A DNA stretch of 64,000 nucleotides from an uncultured Eubacteriales bacterium (lineage in GTDB: Bacteria > Bacillota_I > Bacilli_A > RF39 > UBA660), in the NCBI GenBank assembly GCA_905211265.1, contig CAJMAC010000004.1:51886-115885 (forward strand), given 5' to 3'. The translations under genes were made by a program, and so were the position numbers. This document shows positions 16,952 through 26,316 of this stretch, piece by piece. Under the pieces are notes generated by a model. The model ran no database searches and had not been told where the DNA came from. It saw only the letters and a program-made list of their open reading frames with translations. Each line of letters opens with the position of its first letter. Within the stretch, counting starts at the first letter, position 1.

Positions 16952-18271
16952 TTACACTTTTTTTAATAATATATCATTTATGGTATCAGATATTGCACTT
17001 ATATACTTATCTTTTTCCTGGTCTAATATTTCCATATCTTTTGAATTTGATAGATAACACATTTCAAGTAGGTATGCTTCTGCTCCTATGTTAGAGTTAT
17101 AATAATCGTTACCTTCTTGTTCTTCGTTTCTATCATCAACATATGCACCAGTCATTATTCCGCCAGTTTCTCTAATCATATATAAATAACTAGATAATGT
17201 GGTTATATCATAAGGTGTACGATTTTTATTTCTTGCTTCTTCGGCAGATGCTTCGATTTCTTTCTCGGTAAAGTTATGGGTATATACTCCACTGAATACT
17301 CTATATGTTGATTTATTTGAATATGTAAGAGTAGTATTTTCAGTTATTTTTTTAACTAATTCTTTAGCAAAGTTATAATTAATCTTACTTGGAGTATATA
17401 CTTCTACTCCATGAACTGATGGTGCACTACTATTTAGATGTAATGAAAATACATATTTGGCATATACTTCGTGAGATATTTGTGCTCTTCCACCTTTACC
17501 ATAATAGTTAATTACTTTATTATTTGTTATGGTATTTTCATCCCATGTTAATTTTACTTTTAATCCTAACTTTTCTAAACTTTCTTTTAAAGATAAAGCC
17601 ATATCCATAGTATAATCAGTTTCTTTTTTACCATTTACTACTGCTCCGGGATCCATTCCTCCATGTCCTGGATCTATTACTACATCATATATTTCAGCAT
17701 CTTTATTTTCTGTTACATCAAACATTAGTGTTTGATAATCATTATTTGAATTAATTGATATTTTATTATTATATTTGCTTAATGTATAATATGTTGTCTC
17801 AGGATATGTTGTTTTATTATCTAATGAATAGTATTTATATGATATTTCTTCTTCATTTTTATCATTTGTAGTTTTATGTGTTGTTCTAATAAATAGATAA
17901 TATTTACCTGGGGTTATGTCATCAAGATATAATCCTTCGTTAATAAGGTCTGATAACTTAAATGATACTGTATTAATTTCTTTATCAGTAGTTATTTTTA
18001 TAGTCGTAAATCTTTTTTCTGGTGATTCTTTTTTTTCTAATTTTAAGTCTTTGTTGTATAGTACTAGGTCAATATCATCATATTCTAGATTATCTACGGT
18101 TAGAGAACCTTCGATATTTAGATGTGTACCATATACTATATATTTTGCTATTTCTGCTTTTGTTACTTCTGGGGTTAATGGTGGTGTTTTATCTTTGGTT
18201 AATTCTACATATGCTACATAACCTCCAAATCCTAGAAATATTAAAATAATTATTATTATAAATTTTTTCAT
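16952..18271 (-). CDS. N-acetylmuramoyl-L-alanine amidase (Amidase_3), membrane-anchored
   Basis: 439 residues. A single N-terminal membrane segment (about 3-22) is followed by a beta-rich extracellular region (about 40-190) and a zinc amidase domain (about 193-439) that cuts the MurNAc-L-Ala bond of peptidoglycan. Zinc ligands and the catalytic residue are seen in VIDPGHGGMDPG (His), KKETDYTMDMA (Glu), FSLHLNSS (His) and LLEMCYLSN (Glu). Its start directly abuts the sufB stop and its ribosome binding site lies within the last sufB codons, so it is translated from the sufB transcript. That pairing has no obvious functional logic. Confidence 0.92.
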   Translation of the reverse strand: MKKFIIIIILIFLGFGGYVAYVELTKDKTPPLTPEVTKAEIAKYIVYGTHLNIEGSLTVDNLEYDDIDLVLYNKDLKLEKKESPEKRFTTIKITTDKEINTVSFKLSDLINEGLYLDDITPGKYYLFIRTTHKTTNDKNEEEISYKYYSLDNKTTYPETTYYTLSKYNNKISINSNNDYQTLMFDVTENKDAEIYDVVIDPGHGGMDPGAVVNGKKETDYTMDMALSLKESLEKLGLKVKLTWDENTITNNKVINYYGKGGRAQISHEVYAKYVFSLHLNSSAPSVHGVEVYTPSKINYNFAKELVKKITENTTLTYSNKSTYRVFSGVYTHNFTEKEIEASAEEARNKNRTPYDITTLSSYLYMIRETGGIMTGAYVDDRNEEQEGNDYYNSNIGAEAYLLEMCYLSNSKDMEILDQEKDKYISAISDTINDILLKKV

Positions 18272-19582
18272 CTATGCACCTCCTATATTTAATGATAATA
18301 ATCTATTTAATTCTACTGCATACTCCATAGGTAATTCTTCTCTAAATACATTTACAAATCCTAATACTAATAATTCTTTGGCAGCTTCTTCGTTTATTCC
18401 TCTTGCCATTAGATAGAATAATTCTTCATCTTTTATTTTAGATACTGTTGCTTCGTGTTCCAGAACTGATGTTTTATTATCAACAGTATTTGTAGGGATT
18501 GTATCACTTTTTGATTTGCCATCTAGGATTATTGTATCACATTTAATGGATGCTACTGAATGATGAGCTTGTGCTGTTATTTTAGCAGTTCCTCTATAAT
18601 TTGCAGTTCCTCCATTGGATGCTATTGATTTACTTACAATATTACTTTTTGTATATGGTGCTAAGTGTATCATTTTGGCACCTGTATCTTGAATTTGATT
18701 TAATCCTGCGGATGCTACTGTTATACAGTTTCCTCTTGCATAAGGTCCTTTTAAAATGCAACTAGGATACTTCATATTTACTTTACTTCCAATATTTCCG
18801 TCAATCCATTCCATTAAGCCATTTGTGTCTACTACTGCTCTTTTAGTTACTAAGTTATAAACATCACTTGACCAGTTTTGAATTGTGGTATAACGACATT
18901 TAGCATTTTTACCAACATATATTTCTACTACGGCAGCATGAAGTGCATCTTCAGTGTATGTTCTTGCAGTACATCCTTCGATATAGTTTAGTTCACTATT
19001 ATCATCTACAATTATTAATGTTCTTTCAAATTGTCCCATATTTTTTGAATTAATTCTAAAATAACTTTGAAGTGGTCTATCTAATTTAGTATTTTTAGGA
19101 ATATAAATAAATGTTCCTCCACTCCATACTGCACCATTTAAGGCAGTAAATTTATTTTCATCATATTTTACTAAGTTGTTAAAATATTTTTTAAATAATT
19201 CAGGATACATTTTATATGCACTGTCAGTATCTAGAAAGATTACATTTTTTTGTTTTAATTCTTCAATCATATTATGATAAATTACTTCACTATCATATTG
19301 TGCTCCAATTCCATCTAAATATTTCTTTTCTGCACTAATTACTCCAAGTTCATCGAATTCTTGTTTAATTGGACATGATATTTTATTCCAATCATCTGTT
19401 AGTTCATTACTTCTTTCTTTATAGTAAGTAATTGTATCAAAATCAATATTTATTTCTGGTCCAAAGTTTGGTAAATCTAATTCGTTAAATTTTTCTAAAC
19501 TTTTTAATCTAAAATTAGTCATAAACTCATCTTCGTTTTTAATTTTAGATATATTTTTTACTACTTCTGTTGTTAATTTCAT
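18272..19582 (-). CDS. sufB: Fe-S cluster scaffold protein SufB
   Basis: 436 residues, somewhat short of the usual 465. SufB is the scaffold on which SufBCD builds Fe-S clusters. The C-terminal signature is intact: GGTANYRGTAKI, SIKCDTIILDGKSKSDTIP, LEHEATVSKI and a LFYLMARGI stretch near residue 395. The conserved Cys of the SIKCDT strand is present. I chose the ATG at 19582 after AAAGGTGAT; the open frame extends six codons upstream from a TTG. SufC, SufD, SufS and SufU are not adjacent, whereas Bacillota normally carry them as sufCDSUB. Here sufB is first in an operon with an amidase. Confidence 0.93.
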   Translation of the reverse strand: MKLTTEVVKNISKIKNEDEFMTNFRLKSLEKFNELDLPNFGPEINIDFDTITYYKERSNELTDDWNKISCPIKQEFDELGVISAEKKYLDGIGAQYDSEVIYHNMIEELKQKNVIFLDTDSAYKMYPELFKKYFNNLVKYDENKFTALNGAVWSGGTFIYIPKNTKLDRPLQSYFRINSKNMGQFERTLIIVDDNSELNYIEGCTARTYTEDALHAAVVEIYVGKNAKCRYTTIQNWSSDVYNLVTKRAVVDTNGLMEWIDGNIGSKVNMKYPSCILKGPYARGNCITVASAGLNQIQDTGAKMIHLAPYTKSNIVSKSIASNGGTANYRGTAKITAQAHHSVASIKCDTIILDGKSKSDTIPTNTVDNKTSVLEHEATVSKIKDEELFYLMARGINEEAAKELLVLGFVNVFREELPMEYAVELNRLLSLNIGGA

Positions 19583-19611
19583 GTTATCACCTTTTTCCAA
19601 TTTATAACTAT

Positions 19612-19639
19612 ATTATACAGCAGAATAAGGGTTTTACAA
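19612..19639 (-). promoter_or_regulatory. Promoter of sufB-amidase unit
   Basis: TTGTAA (19639-19634), a 16-base spacer and TATAAT (19617-19612) lie on the minus strand, about 30 bases before the sufB start. Confidence 0.55.
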
Positions 19640-19721
19640 AGAAATATTATAATATTTTTATATTTTTACAAAATTTTACAAGTTATTACTATTTTTTAAT
19701 ATAATTTACTAGGGTGAAATT

Positions 19722-20243
19722 ATGAATTTAAAGAAAATTAAGGCTATCGCAGTTATTGGTATTTTTATTATATCTTTTGCTATTCATTTTATGTATGAAT
19801 GGTTTCCTAATGTATTAATAAGTATTTTATGTCCTGTTAATGAAAGTATTTGGGAACATATGAAAATACTTTATAGTGCTACTACTTTTTATGGTATTAT
19901 TGATTATATTTTATTAAGAAAGTATAAGGTTAAATATAATAATTTTATGTTTCAGTTATTTTTTACGGGATTTAGCTCTATAGTTATATACTTAATTATT
20001 TATATACCTATATATAATTTAATTGGAGAACATTTAATTATATCAATTAGTCTTATGTTAATTGTTTATATTATTTGTCAGATAATTAGTTATAAAATAC
20101 TTAAAGGTAAGGAATATAAATATATTAATAAGGTAAGTATTTTATTAATTATATTGATGTATGGTATGTTTGGATATTTAACTTATAAACCATTAAATAA
20201 CTATATATTTGTAGATAATTACGTAAAAGAAAAATCTAGATAA
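19722..20243 (+). CDS. Small multi-spanning membrane protein (DUF6512-like)
   Basis: 173 residues with about five hydrophobic segments (about 8-25, 45-62, 75-100, 108-128, 140-160). A conserved-looking loop, CPVNESIWEHMK, near residue 40 recalls DUF6512 membrane proteins; function unknown. It has a plausible promoter with TATAAT at 19700-19705 and TTACAA 18 bases upstream, and a GGGTGA ribosome binding site. It ends directly against the converging ftsX gene, and both stops lie in or next to a shared hairpin. Confidence 0.7.
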   Translation: MNLKKIKAIAVIGIFIISFAIHFMYEWFPNVLISILCPVNESIWEHMKILYSATTFYGIIDYILLRKYKVKYNNFMFQLFFTGFSSIVIYLIIYIPIYNLIGEHLIISISLMLIVYIICQIISYKILKGKEYKYINKVSILLIILMYGMFGYLTYKPLNNYIFVDNYVKEKSR

Positions 20244-20252
20244 CTAGATTTT
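20231..20252. terminator. Bidirectional terminator at the ftsX junction
   Basis: AAAATCTAG and CTAGATTTT form a perfect 9-bp stem with a 4-base loop that contains part of the plus-strand stop codon. The last codons of the plus gene and the end of ftsX share this hairpin. Confidence 0.65.
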
Positions 20253-21143
20253 AAGATATTTTCTTACTGCTCTATAACTACCAATCATACCTACTACTAT
20301 TCCTATTGCTAATAGTACTAAGGAAATATAGTACATGAATGGTGTTGGTGGTACTAATTTAGCTAATGAAGAACCAAATAGTTTTCCTTTAAAGAAATTA
20401 TATAATGATGTATAACCATATACACTTAATATTATTGGTATTATTGAACCTAACATACCTATAAATAATCCTTCGATTACAAATGGAACTTTAATTGATA
20501 CATTTGATGCTCCGACCAATCTCATTATTTCTATTTCTCTTTTTCTTGAGAATATTGCTAATTTTATGGTATTTCCTATTAGGAATGCTGTAACTACTAC
20601 AAGTGCTACTACTATAAATATTGATGCTTTTTCTACTACTTTGAAGACTGTTATTAATTGATCTATCATATCTTCACCATAGTTAACTGTTTTTACTCCA
20701 TTAATATTTTTAATAACATTTACTGTTGTTTTTATATCATCTATATTTTTTACTTTTAACATAAAACTATCTAGTAATGGATTTGTTTTATCAGTCCATG
20801 TTTCTATTATTCCTTTGAATGTGTCATTATCTTTTAGGCTTTCTGCTGTTTTTTCTTTTGATACAAATGTTAATTCTTCAACATTTTTTGTTGCTCTTAT
20901 TTCTTTTTCTATTTCATTTCTTTTTGTTTCTGTTGTATCTGAGTTTAGAAATATTACTACTGTTACATCTTTTCTAATTGATTCGGCAAAATTTTCTACA
21001 TTGTATGATAATATTGCAGAAAATGCTACTACTATTAAAGTTATAGTAATACATGAAATTGATGCAAGTGATAAAGAGAAGTTCCTCATTACACTTTTTC
21101 TAGCATCTCTAAAATATCTATTTATATTTCTAAAAAATTTCAT
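20244..21143 (-). CDS. ftsX: Cell division ABC transporter permease FtsX
   Basis: 299 residues. It has an N-terminal membrane segment (about 22-45), an extracellular domain (about 48-170) and three further membrane segments (about 175-200, 220-245, 265-290), the FtsX layout. With FtsE it relays cell-cycle signals to peptidoglycan hydrolases outside the cell. The motif KREIEIMRLVGASNVSIKVPF near residue 202 is diagnostic. It lies 14 bases after ftsE on the same transcript. Confidence 0.96.
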   Translation of the reverse strand: MKFFRNINRYFRDARKSVMRNFSLSLASISCITITLIVVAFSAILSYNVENFAESIRKDVTVVIFLNSDTTETKRNEIEKEIRATKNVEELTFVSKEKTAESLKDNDTFKGIIETWTDKTNPLLDSFMLKVKNIDDIKTTVNVIKNINGVKTVNYGEDMIDQLITVFKVVEKASIFIVVALVVVTAFLIGNTIKLAIFSRKREIEIMRLVGASNVSIKVPFVIEGLFIGMLGSIIPIILSVYGYTSLYNFFKGKLFGSSLAKLVPPTPFMYYISLVLLAIGIVVGMIGSYRAVRKYLKI

Positions 21144-21157
21144 AAGTTACTTCCTTT

Positions 21158-21853
21158 CTAAAATCCTTCGTTATGGTATTTCCCTTTTTCATAGTCTTTA
21201 ACTAAACGACCTTCTTCGATAACTATAACTCTTTCGTTCATTTTTCTTACTATTTCTAAATCATGTGTTGCCATTATTATTGTGGTACCCATATCATTTA
21301 TTTGTTTTAATACTTTCATTATTTCCATGGAAGTTATTGGGTCTAGGTTTCCTGTTGGTTCATCACATATAAGTAATTTAGGATTATTTACTATTGCTCT
21401 TGCTATTACTACTCTTTGTTGTTCTCCTCCGGATAATTGATCTGGATATTGTCTTACTTTATTTTTTAATCCTACTAAGTCTAATACTTCCATTACTCTT
21501 TTATATATTTGTTTTTTATCATAGGCAAATACTTCCATAGCAAATGCTACATTTTCATATACTGTTAATTTAGGCAACAATTTAAAATCTTGAAAGACTA
21601 CTCCTAATTTTCTTCTTAAAATATATACTTTTCTATTTTTTAATTTTGCTACATTTATTCCACCTATAATTATTGAACCACGATCTGGTTTTTCTTCACG
21701 ATATAGCATTTTTATTAATGTACTTTTTCCTGAACCTGAGGCTCCAATTACAAAAACAAATTCCCCTTTGGAGATACTTAGATTAAAATTATATAATGCT
21801 ACTGTTCCTGTTTTATATGTTTTTTGGACATCAGTTATTCTTATTAAATCCAT
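21158..21853 (-). CDS. ftsE: Cell division ATP-binding protein FtsE
   Basis: 231 residues, full length. ABC ATPase motifs are all present: Walker A GASGSGKST near residue 38, signature LSGGEQQR near 140, Walker B LLICDEPTG near 161 and the switch His in MATHDLE. It powers the FtsEX complex at the inner membrane. It precedes ftsX and lies downstream of prfB, an order common in Bacillota, here with two YitT genes inserted between. A TATAAT about 25 bases upstream suggests it may also have its own promoter. Confidence 0.96.
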   Translation of the reverse strand: MDLIRITDVQKTYKTGTVALYNFNLSISKGEFVFVIGASGSGKSTLIKMLYREEKPDRGSIIIGGINVAKLKNRKVYILRRKLGVVFQDFKLLPKLTVYENVAFAMEVFAYDKKQIYKRVMEVLDLVGLKNKVRQYPDQLSGGEQQRVVIARAIVNNPKLLICDEPTGNLDPITSMEIMKVLKQINDMGTTIIMATHDLEIVRKMNERVIVIEEGRLVKDYEKGKYHNEGF

Positions 21854-21937
21854 ATTATCACACCTTTTACAACTTATTATAACATTTTATTTTAATATTT
21901 TAAATAAAATTTATATAATTTACATAATTTAACATAT

Positions 21938-22822
21938 TTATATTGCTCCTGATACTTCATAAGAATCAGTTATTAAAAAGAAAGCATTTTTATCTATAGT
22001 TAATACTACTTCTTTTAATACAAAGTATTCACTTGTAGGTATTACACAAAGTAGCATTTTCTTTTTATTTTTTGAGTAGCCTCCTTTGGCATCTATTACA
22101 GTTACCCCGTGGTTTAATTTTTCTACAATATATTGTTTTACTTCTTGTTCTTTATCCGTTACTATATAGAATGACTTTGTTCTTGAAGTACCTAATAATA
22201 CTTTATCTGTTATTACTGTTGATAAGTATAAAGCAATTACAGCATATATAGCCATTGGTACTCCAAATACTATTGCACCAAATATTATGATTAAACTATT
22301 AATTATTAGACTTGACTTTCCTATTGATATTTTAAGATATTTATTAGCTATTTGATATAGTATATTAAATCCTCCAGCAGTAAATTTTGTTTTCATCATT
22401 ATACCTGAAGCAAATCCTGATAATATTCCTGCATAAAGTGCTATTAAAAGTAGGCTGTCTGTTTCTACATTGAAATATACTACTAGGTATGATGTTATTT
22501 TTATAAATAATGGATACAATAATGTTCCTATTGTATTTCTTAATGTTTGTTTAAATCCTAGAGTAAAGAAACATAGTACTAATAAAGCTAAGGAAACGTA
22601 TAGAACAAATTTACTTTCATCAAATCCTGTTAAATATTTTATTATTATTGATAATCCTGCACTTCCTCCAGTTACAATATTAAATTTTGCATAGAAAACA
22701 TTAAATACTAATGCTGAAAAGAACATACTAAAAATAAATATGCAATATCTTTGGGGGGTATCTTTTCTTTTTATATCTTTTAAAATATCTTCAAAATCAA
22801 ATGTTTCTTTTAATTTACTCAT
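21938..22822 (-). CDS. YitT family membrane protein (paralogue 2)
   Basis: 294 residues. Five or six hydrophobic segments occupy about 25-215 (DUF161/YitT membrane domain) and are followed by a cytoplasmic DUF2179 domain (about 220-290). Typical phrases are FNVFYAKFNIVTGGSAGLS near residue 40, KTKFTAGGFNILYQI near 145 and a SKSFYIVTDKEQEV-like region (TKSFYIVTDKEQ) near 216. The function of the family is not established. It overlaps the neighbouring paralogue by 8 bases, so the two are translationally coupled. Confidence 0.9.
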   Translation of the reverse strand: MSKLKETFDFEDILKDIKRKDTPQRYCIFIFSMFFSALVFNVFYAKFNIVTGGSAGLSIIIKYLTGFDESKFVLYVSLALLVLCFFTLGFKQTLRNTIGTLLYPLFIKITSYLVVYFNVETDSLLLIALYAGILSGFASGIMMKTKFTAGGFNILYQIANKYLKISIGKSSLIINSLIIIFGAIVFGVPMAIYAVIALYLSTVITDKVLLGTSRTKSFYIVTDKEQEVKQYIVEKLNHGVTVIDAKGGYSKNKKKMLLCVIPTSEYFVLKEVVLTIDKNAFFLITDSYEVSGAI

Positions 22823-23711
22823 CTATTGTTCCTTCTTTCTGGCATACTTCATATGCATCACATACTAGAAAGAAGATATTGTTGTCTATTTTCTTTAATC
22901 CTTCTTTTACTATGAAATAATTTCTTGTTGGTACTACTGCTAAAAGAAGCAAGTGTTTATCGTTAGTGTATCCTCCTTTGGCTTTTAAATATGTTACTCC
23001 GCTGTCATTTACTTTAAGTAAAAATTCTTTTATTTCTTCTTCTTTATCTGTTACTATATAAAAAGCTTTACTTTGTGATATTCCTAATATTACTTTATCT
23101 GTTAAACTACTTATAATATATAAGATAATATATCCATATAATACTGTTTCCCAACTATAAACAAGCTTTGCAGATAATACTACTAATCCATCAATCATAA
23201 CAATGGCAGTACCTGTACTTACTTTGGTATATTTTGTTACTATTTGATTTATTATATCTGTTCCTCCACCGGTAAAGCCATTTTTAAATATTAATCCATA
23301 ACCAAATCCTGTTAATACTCCTCCTAGGATGGCTATTACTATTGGTTCAAGGCCATCTAAGTTAAAATATGGTACTAATGGTTTAGTTAATGATACTAAT
23401 ACTGGTATTATTATTGCACCTATTATGGAATTTTTTGTTTTTTCTTTTCCCAAGATTATAAAACTTAGAATAATTAATACTATATTAATAATTAATATTA
23501 ATTTTGATGGCTCCATATATTTTTGTAATACAATAGATAATCCTGTTATACCAATACAAACTAGATTATATTGTAAAAAGAATACATTAAAGGCAAATGC
23601 TACGATAAAGCATCCTACTAATAACCAAAAATATCTACTTACAATATTCTTTTTGTCTACTTGGCGTATTATTTTATTTAATTTTCTATCCCTTAATTCT
23701 TTTAAAAACAT
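22815..23711 (-). CDS. YitT family membrane protein (paralogue 1)
   Basis: 298 residues with the same two-part layout as the next gene: YitT membrane domain (about 25-215) with FNVFFLQYNLVCIGITGLS and FKNGFTGGGTDIINQI, then DUF2179 with KAFYIVTDKEEEIKEF near 219. It lies 4 bases after prfB and overlaps the second paralogue, so prfB, both yitT genes and perhaps ftsEX may form one operon. The pair looks like an old tandem duplication, since the two proteins differ throughout while keeping the motifs. Confidence 0.9.
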   Translation of the reverse strand: MFLKELRDRKLNKIIRQVDKKNIVSRYFWLLVGCFIVAFAFNVFFLQYNLVCIGITGLSIVLQKYMEPSKLILIINIVLIILSFIILGKEKTKNSIIGAIIIPVLVSLTKPLVPYFNLDGLEPIVIAILGGVLTGFGYGLIFKNGFTGGGTDIINQIVTKYTKVSTGTAIVMIDGLVVLSAKLVYSWETVLYGYIILYIISSLTDKVILGISQSKAFYIVTDKEEEIKEFLLKVNDSGVTYLKAKGGYTNDKHLLLLAVVPTRNYFIVKEGLKKIDNNIFFLVCDAYEVCQKEGTIDE

Positions 23712-23715
23712 ATTC

Positions 23716-24805
23716 TTAACTCCTTATTCCATGATATATAAATTCATCAATTGCACCATCTAATACTTTGTTTACATCACTTGTTTCATATCCACTTTCA
23801 TTATCTTTAACTAAGGTATATGGACACATTACATAACTTCTTTTACCATTACCCCATCCTATTGAACTTGAATCTTTAAAACTATTTATTTCATTATTTT
23901 GTTTTTCTATTTCTAGATTTTTTAATTTACTTTTTAAGATATTTAATGCTAATTCTTTATTTTTAATTTGACTTCTTTCATTTTGACATGTTACTACTAT
24001 TTTAGTAGGTAAATGAGTTATTCTAACTGCAGAATCTGTGGTATTTACTCCTTGACCTCCTGGGCCACTACTACGATAGATATCTATTTTTAAGTCTTTT
24101 TCATCAATATTTATATTTATATCATTATCAATTTCAGGTATTATTTCTACTGAAGCAAATGAGGTATGTCTTCTTTTATTGGAATCAAATGGACTAATTC
24201 TTACTAGGCGATGTATTCCTTGTTCATGGTGTAAATATCCATAAGCATTTTTACCTTTTACTAATACTGATATACTTTTTATTCCTACTTCTTCACCATA
24301 CTGTGTATCTAATATATCTAAAATATAATTATTTCTTGATAAATATCTTGAATACATTCTATAAAGCATTTCGGCCCAATCACAGGCTTCAGTTCCTCCT
24401 GCACCTGAATGTATTTCTAAAATACAATTACATGAATCATATTTTCCATTTAGATATGTTTCTGTTTTTAATAATTCTATATCCTTAGTTAATTTATCTA
24501 AATCCTTATTTAATAATTCTAATATTTCAGGATCTTCTTCATCTTTTAATATTTCTAATGTTTCCATATTTGTATCTAGATTATTTTTTATTATTGTTAT
24601 TTTTTCTATTGTAGACTTTATATTTGAAGCTTCTTTAATTACTTCATCTGCTTTTTCTTTATCATTCCAAAAATTTATATCATTCATTTGTTCAAGTAAT
24701 TGTTTATGTCTTATTATTTTATTATCTAAGTCAAAGTGACCTCCATATACTATTTAATTCATTACTTAAATTATCATAACTTGTTTTTATTTCTTTATAG
24801 TCCAT
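23716..24805 (-). CDS. prfB: Peptide chain release factor 2 with programmed +1 frameshift
   Basis: RF2 releases finished proteins at UGA and UAA. The gene starts at the ATG at 24805 and reads 24 codons to an in-frame TGA at 24733-24731. A +1 shift at CTT then continues through the main frame, giving about 362 residues, the normal size. The GGQ motif is in RSSGPGGQGVNTTDSAVR and the codon-recognition loop is conserved. The classic control site (GGAGGT, then CTTTGAC) is intact, so RF2 level autoregulates. An apparent start at 24687 would give a truncated protein lacking the first domain. An extended -10 at 24834-24829 implies a very short leader. Confidence 0.96.
24730..24746 (-). promoter_or_regulatory. 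RF2 programmed frameshift site
   Basis: On the minus strand GGAGGT acts as an internal Shine-Dalgarno element. It lies three bases before CTTTGAC (24736-24730). The ribosome slips from CTT to TTT and bypasses the TGA at 24733-24731. The in-frame product upstream is 24 codons long, as in other bacteria. Confidence 0.92.
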
Positions 24806-24828
24806 ATATATAACCTCACTGTATATAT

Positions 24829-24834
24829 ATTATA
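24829..24834 (-). promoter_or_regulatory. Extended -10 of prfB
   Basis: TGCTATAAT on the minus strand lies about 24 bases before the prfB ATG. No convincing -35 is seen 17 bases up (TAGATT), which suits an extended -10 promoter. Confidence 0.4.
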
Positions 24835-24883
24835 GCAAAAAATATTAAAAAAATCTATTTTATTTTAGAAAATTATAAATATT

Positions 24884-24929
24884 ATTTGACATTTTTATAA
24901 ATATTTAAAAAATGTGTAAAATGTCAAAT
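24884..24929. repeat. 12-bp inverted repeat between divergent prfB and the exported-protein gene
   Basis: ATTTGACATTTT (24884-24895) and AAAATGTCAAAT (24918-24929) are perfect inverted copies 22 bases apart, so the centres are about three helical turns apart. Each arm contains TTGACA. The pair lies upstream of both divergent genes and could bind a dimeric regulator or form -35 elements for either strand. Confidence 0.5.
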
Positions 24930-24933
24930 TATG

Positions 24934-24964
24934 TTGTTAAAAATTTTATATTTCATGATATAAT
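24934..24964 (+). promoter_or_regulatory. Possible promoter of the plus-strand two-gene unit
   Basis: TTGTTA (24934-24939) and TATAAT (24959-24964) are separated by 19 bases, longer than ideal. It lies 29 bases before the ATG at 24993, downstream of the inverted repeat. Confidence 0.35.
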
Positions 24965-24992
24965 ATTAGTTAAGAAGTAAAGGATGATGTAG

Positions 24993-26315
24993 ATGAAAAA
25001 AAGAAAGTTAAGTTTTCAAAAAATATTTAATTTTGTTAGTCTTATTTTTTTAATTACTTGCTGTTTATTTTACGGTGGTAGATTTGTAAAGTTATATTTA
25101 GAAAACAAGAAACAAGTTGTGGAAGAAACTAATACGCTAGGTAAAAGTTTAAAGGATAATAATAGCGAGACATTAAAGAATATCAATGGTGAATATTATT
25201 TTACTGGGGAAGTTGATAATAACTATGTATTATATTCTGGTATTATGTTTAGAGTTATAAAGATAGGAAATAATAATGTTATTACAATGATTAGTGATAA
25301 TAGTATTACTTCACTTGCTTTTGGAGAAGTTGAAAAATATACTGATTCAATGGTTAATACTTGGTTAAATAAAACTGATAAGGAAGGTTCTGGTATATTA
25401 GAAAAGAATCTAAATAGTATGATTAGTTATTTAAAAAGTGCTAATATATGTACTGATAAGATAGATGATGTTAGTAAGAGTAATTGTACTAATTATGATA
25501 ATGAATATTATTTATCTAGTTTATCTATAAGTGATTATATTAATACTGGTGCAAGTAGTGGTTTTATTAATACTAAAGAAAACTTTTATTTGGATGGAAT
25601 GACTTCGAATAATGAAGTATGGTATGTTACTAGTGAAGGAAAAATTAATAAAAATAAAGGTAATGAAATATATGGTATTAAGCCTGTACTTATTTTAAAA
25701 GAAAATATGGAATTAATTGGTGGTACTGGTACAAAGGATGACCCTTATACAATTGAAAGTGTACTTGGTACATTTGGTAGTTATGTTAAATTAGGCGAAG
25801 ATACATGGAGAGTTATTGATGTTAATGATAATAATGTTAAATTAATGTTAGATGATTATTTAAAGAGTGGTAATGATACTGTTTCATATAAATATTCACA
25901 ATATACTTCATATCATGATGATACAAAATATGGAACTTTAGCATATTATTTAAAGAATACTTATTTAAAAGGTTTAAGTTATAAAGATTTAGTTATTGAA
26001 ACTAACTATGCTAATGGATATTATGGTAAAGATAATAATTTTGATTATACTGATACTTTAAAGAAAACTGTTAATACAAAAGTTGCTTCAATTAGTATTG
26101 GAGATATTATATTAAATCATGAATTAAATAATTATTTTACAATGACCAGTAGTACTAAATCTAATAAGTATGTATACACTATTCAAAGTGATAATACTCC
26201 TTATTCAAAAATAGTATCTAGTACTTCAAAGGTTGTTCCTGTTATTACTATAAGTAAAGATAAATTAACTAGTGGTACGGGAAGTAAAAATGACCCTTTA
26301 AAGGTTGGTGAGTAA
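24993..26315 (+). CDS. Exported protein with two related tandem domains
   Basis: 440 residues. An N-terminal membrane segment (about 14-33) acts as signal or anchor, and the rest is expected outside. Two halves look related. Each has a Phe/Trp-Arg-Val-Ile strand (MFRVIKIGNNN near residue 84; TWRVIDVNDNN near 270) and each closes with a matching tail after a VLILKENMEL/VITISKDKL strand: GTGTKDDPYTI near 247 and GTGSKNDPLKV at the end. Such GTG-K-DP tails occur in modular surface proteins of gut Bacillota, loosely like DUF6273-type modules. The function is unknown. It is translationally coupled to the glycosidase-like gene (one base apart). Confidence 0.65.
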   Translation: MKKRKLSFQKIFNFVSLIFLITCCLFYGGRFVKLYLENKKQVVEETNTLGKSLKDNNSETLKNINGEYYFTGEVDNNYVLYSGIMFRVIKIGNNNVITMISDNSITSLAFGEVEKYTDSMVNTWLNKTDKEGSGILEKNLNSMISYLKSANICTDKIDDVSKSNCTNYDNEYYLSSLSISDYINTGASSGFINTKENFYLDGMTSNNEVWYVTSEGKINKNKGNEIYGIKPVLILKENMELIGGTGTKDDPYTIESVLGTFGSYVKLGEDTWRVIDVNDNNVKLMLDDYLKSGNDTVSYKYSQYTSYHDDTKYGTLAYYLKNTYLKGLSYKDLVIETNYANGYYGKDNNFDYTDTLKKTVNTKVASISIGDIILNHELNNYFTMTSSTKSNKYVYTIQSDNTPYSKIVSSTSKVVPVITISKDKLTSGTGSKNDPLKVGE

Positions 26316-26316
26316 A

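Noticed and set aside
23716..24687. RF2 starting at the internal ATG
   Set aside because: The frameshift site and a normal N-terminal domain lie upstream, so the full gene begins at 24805.
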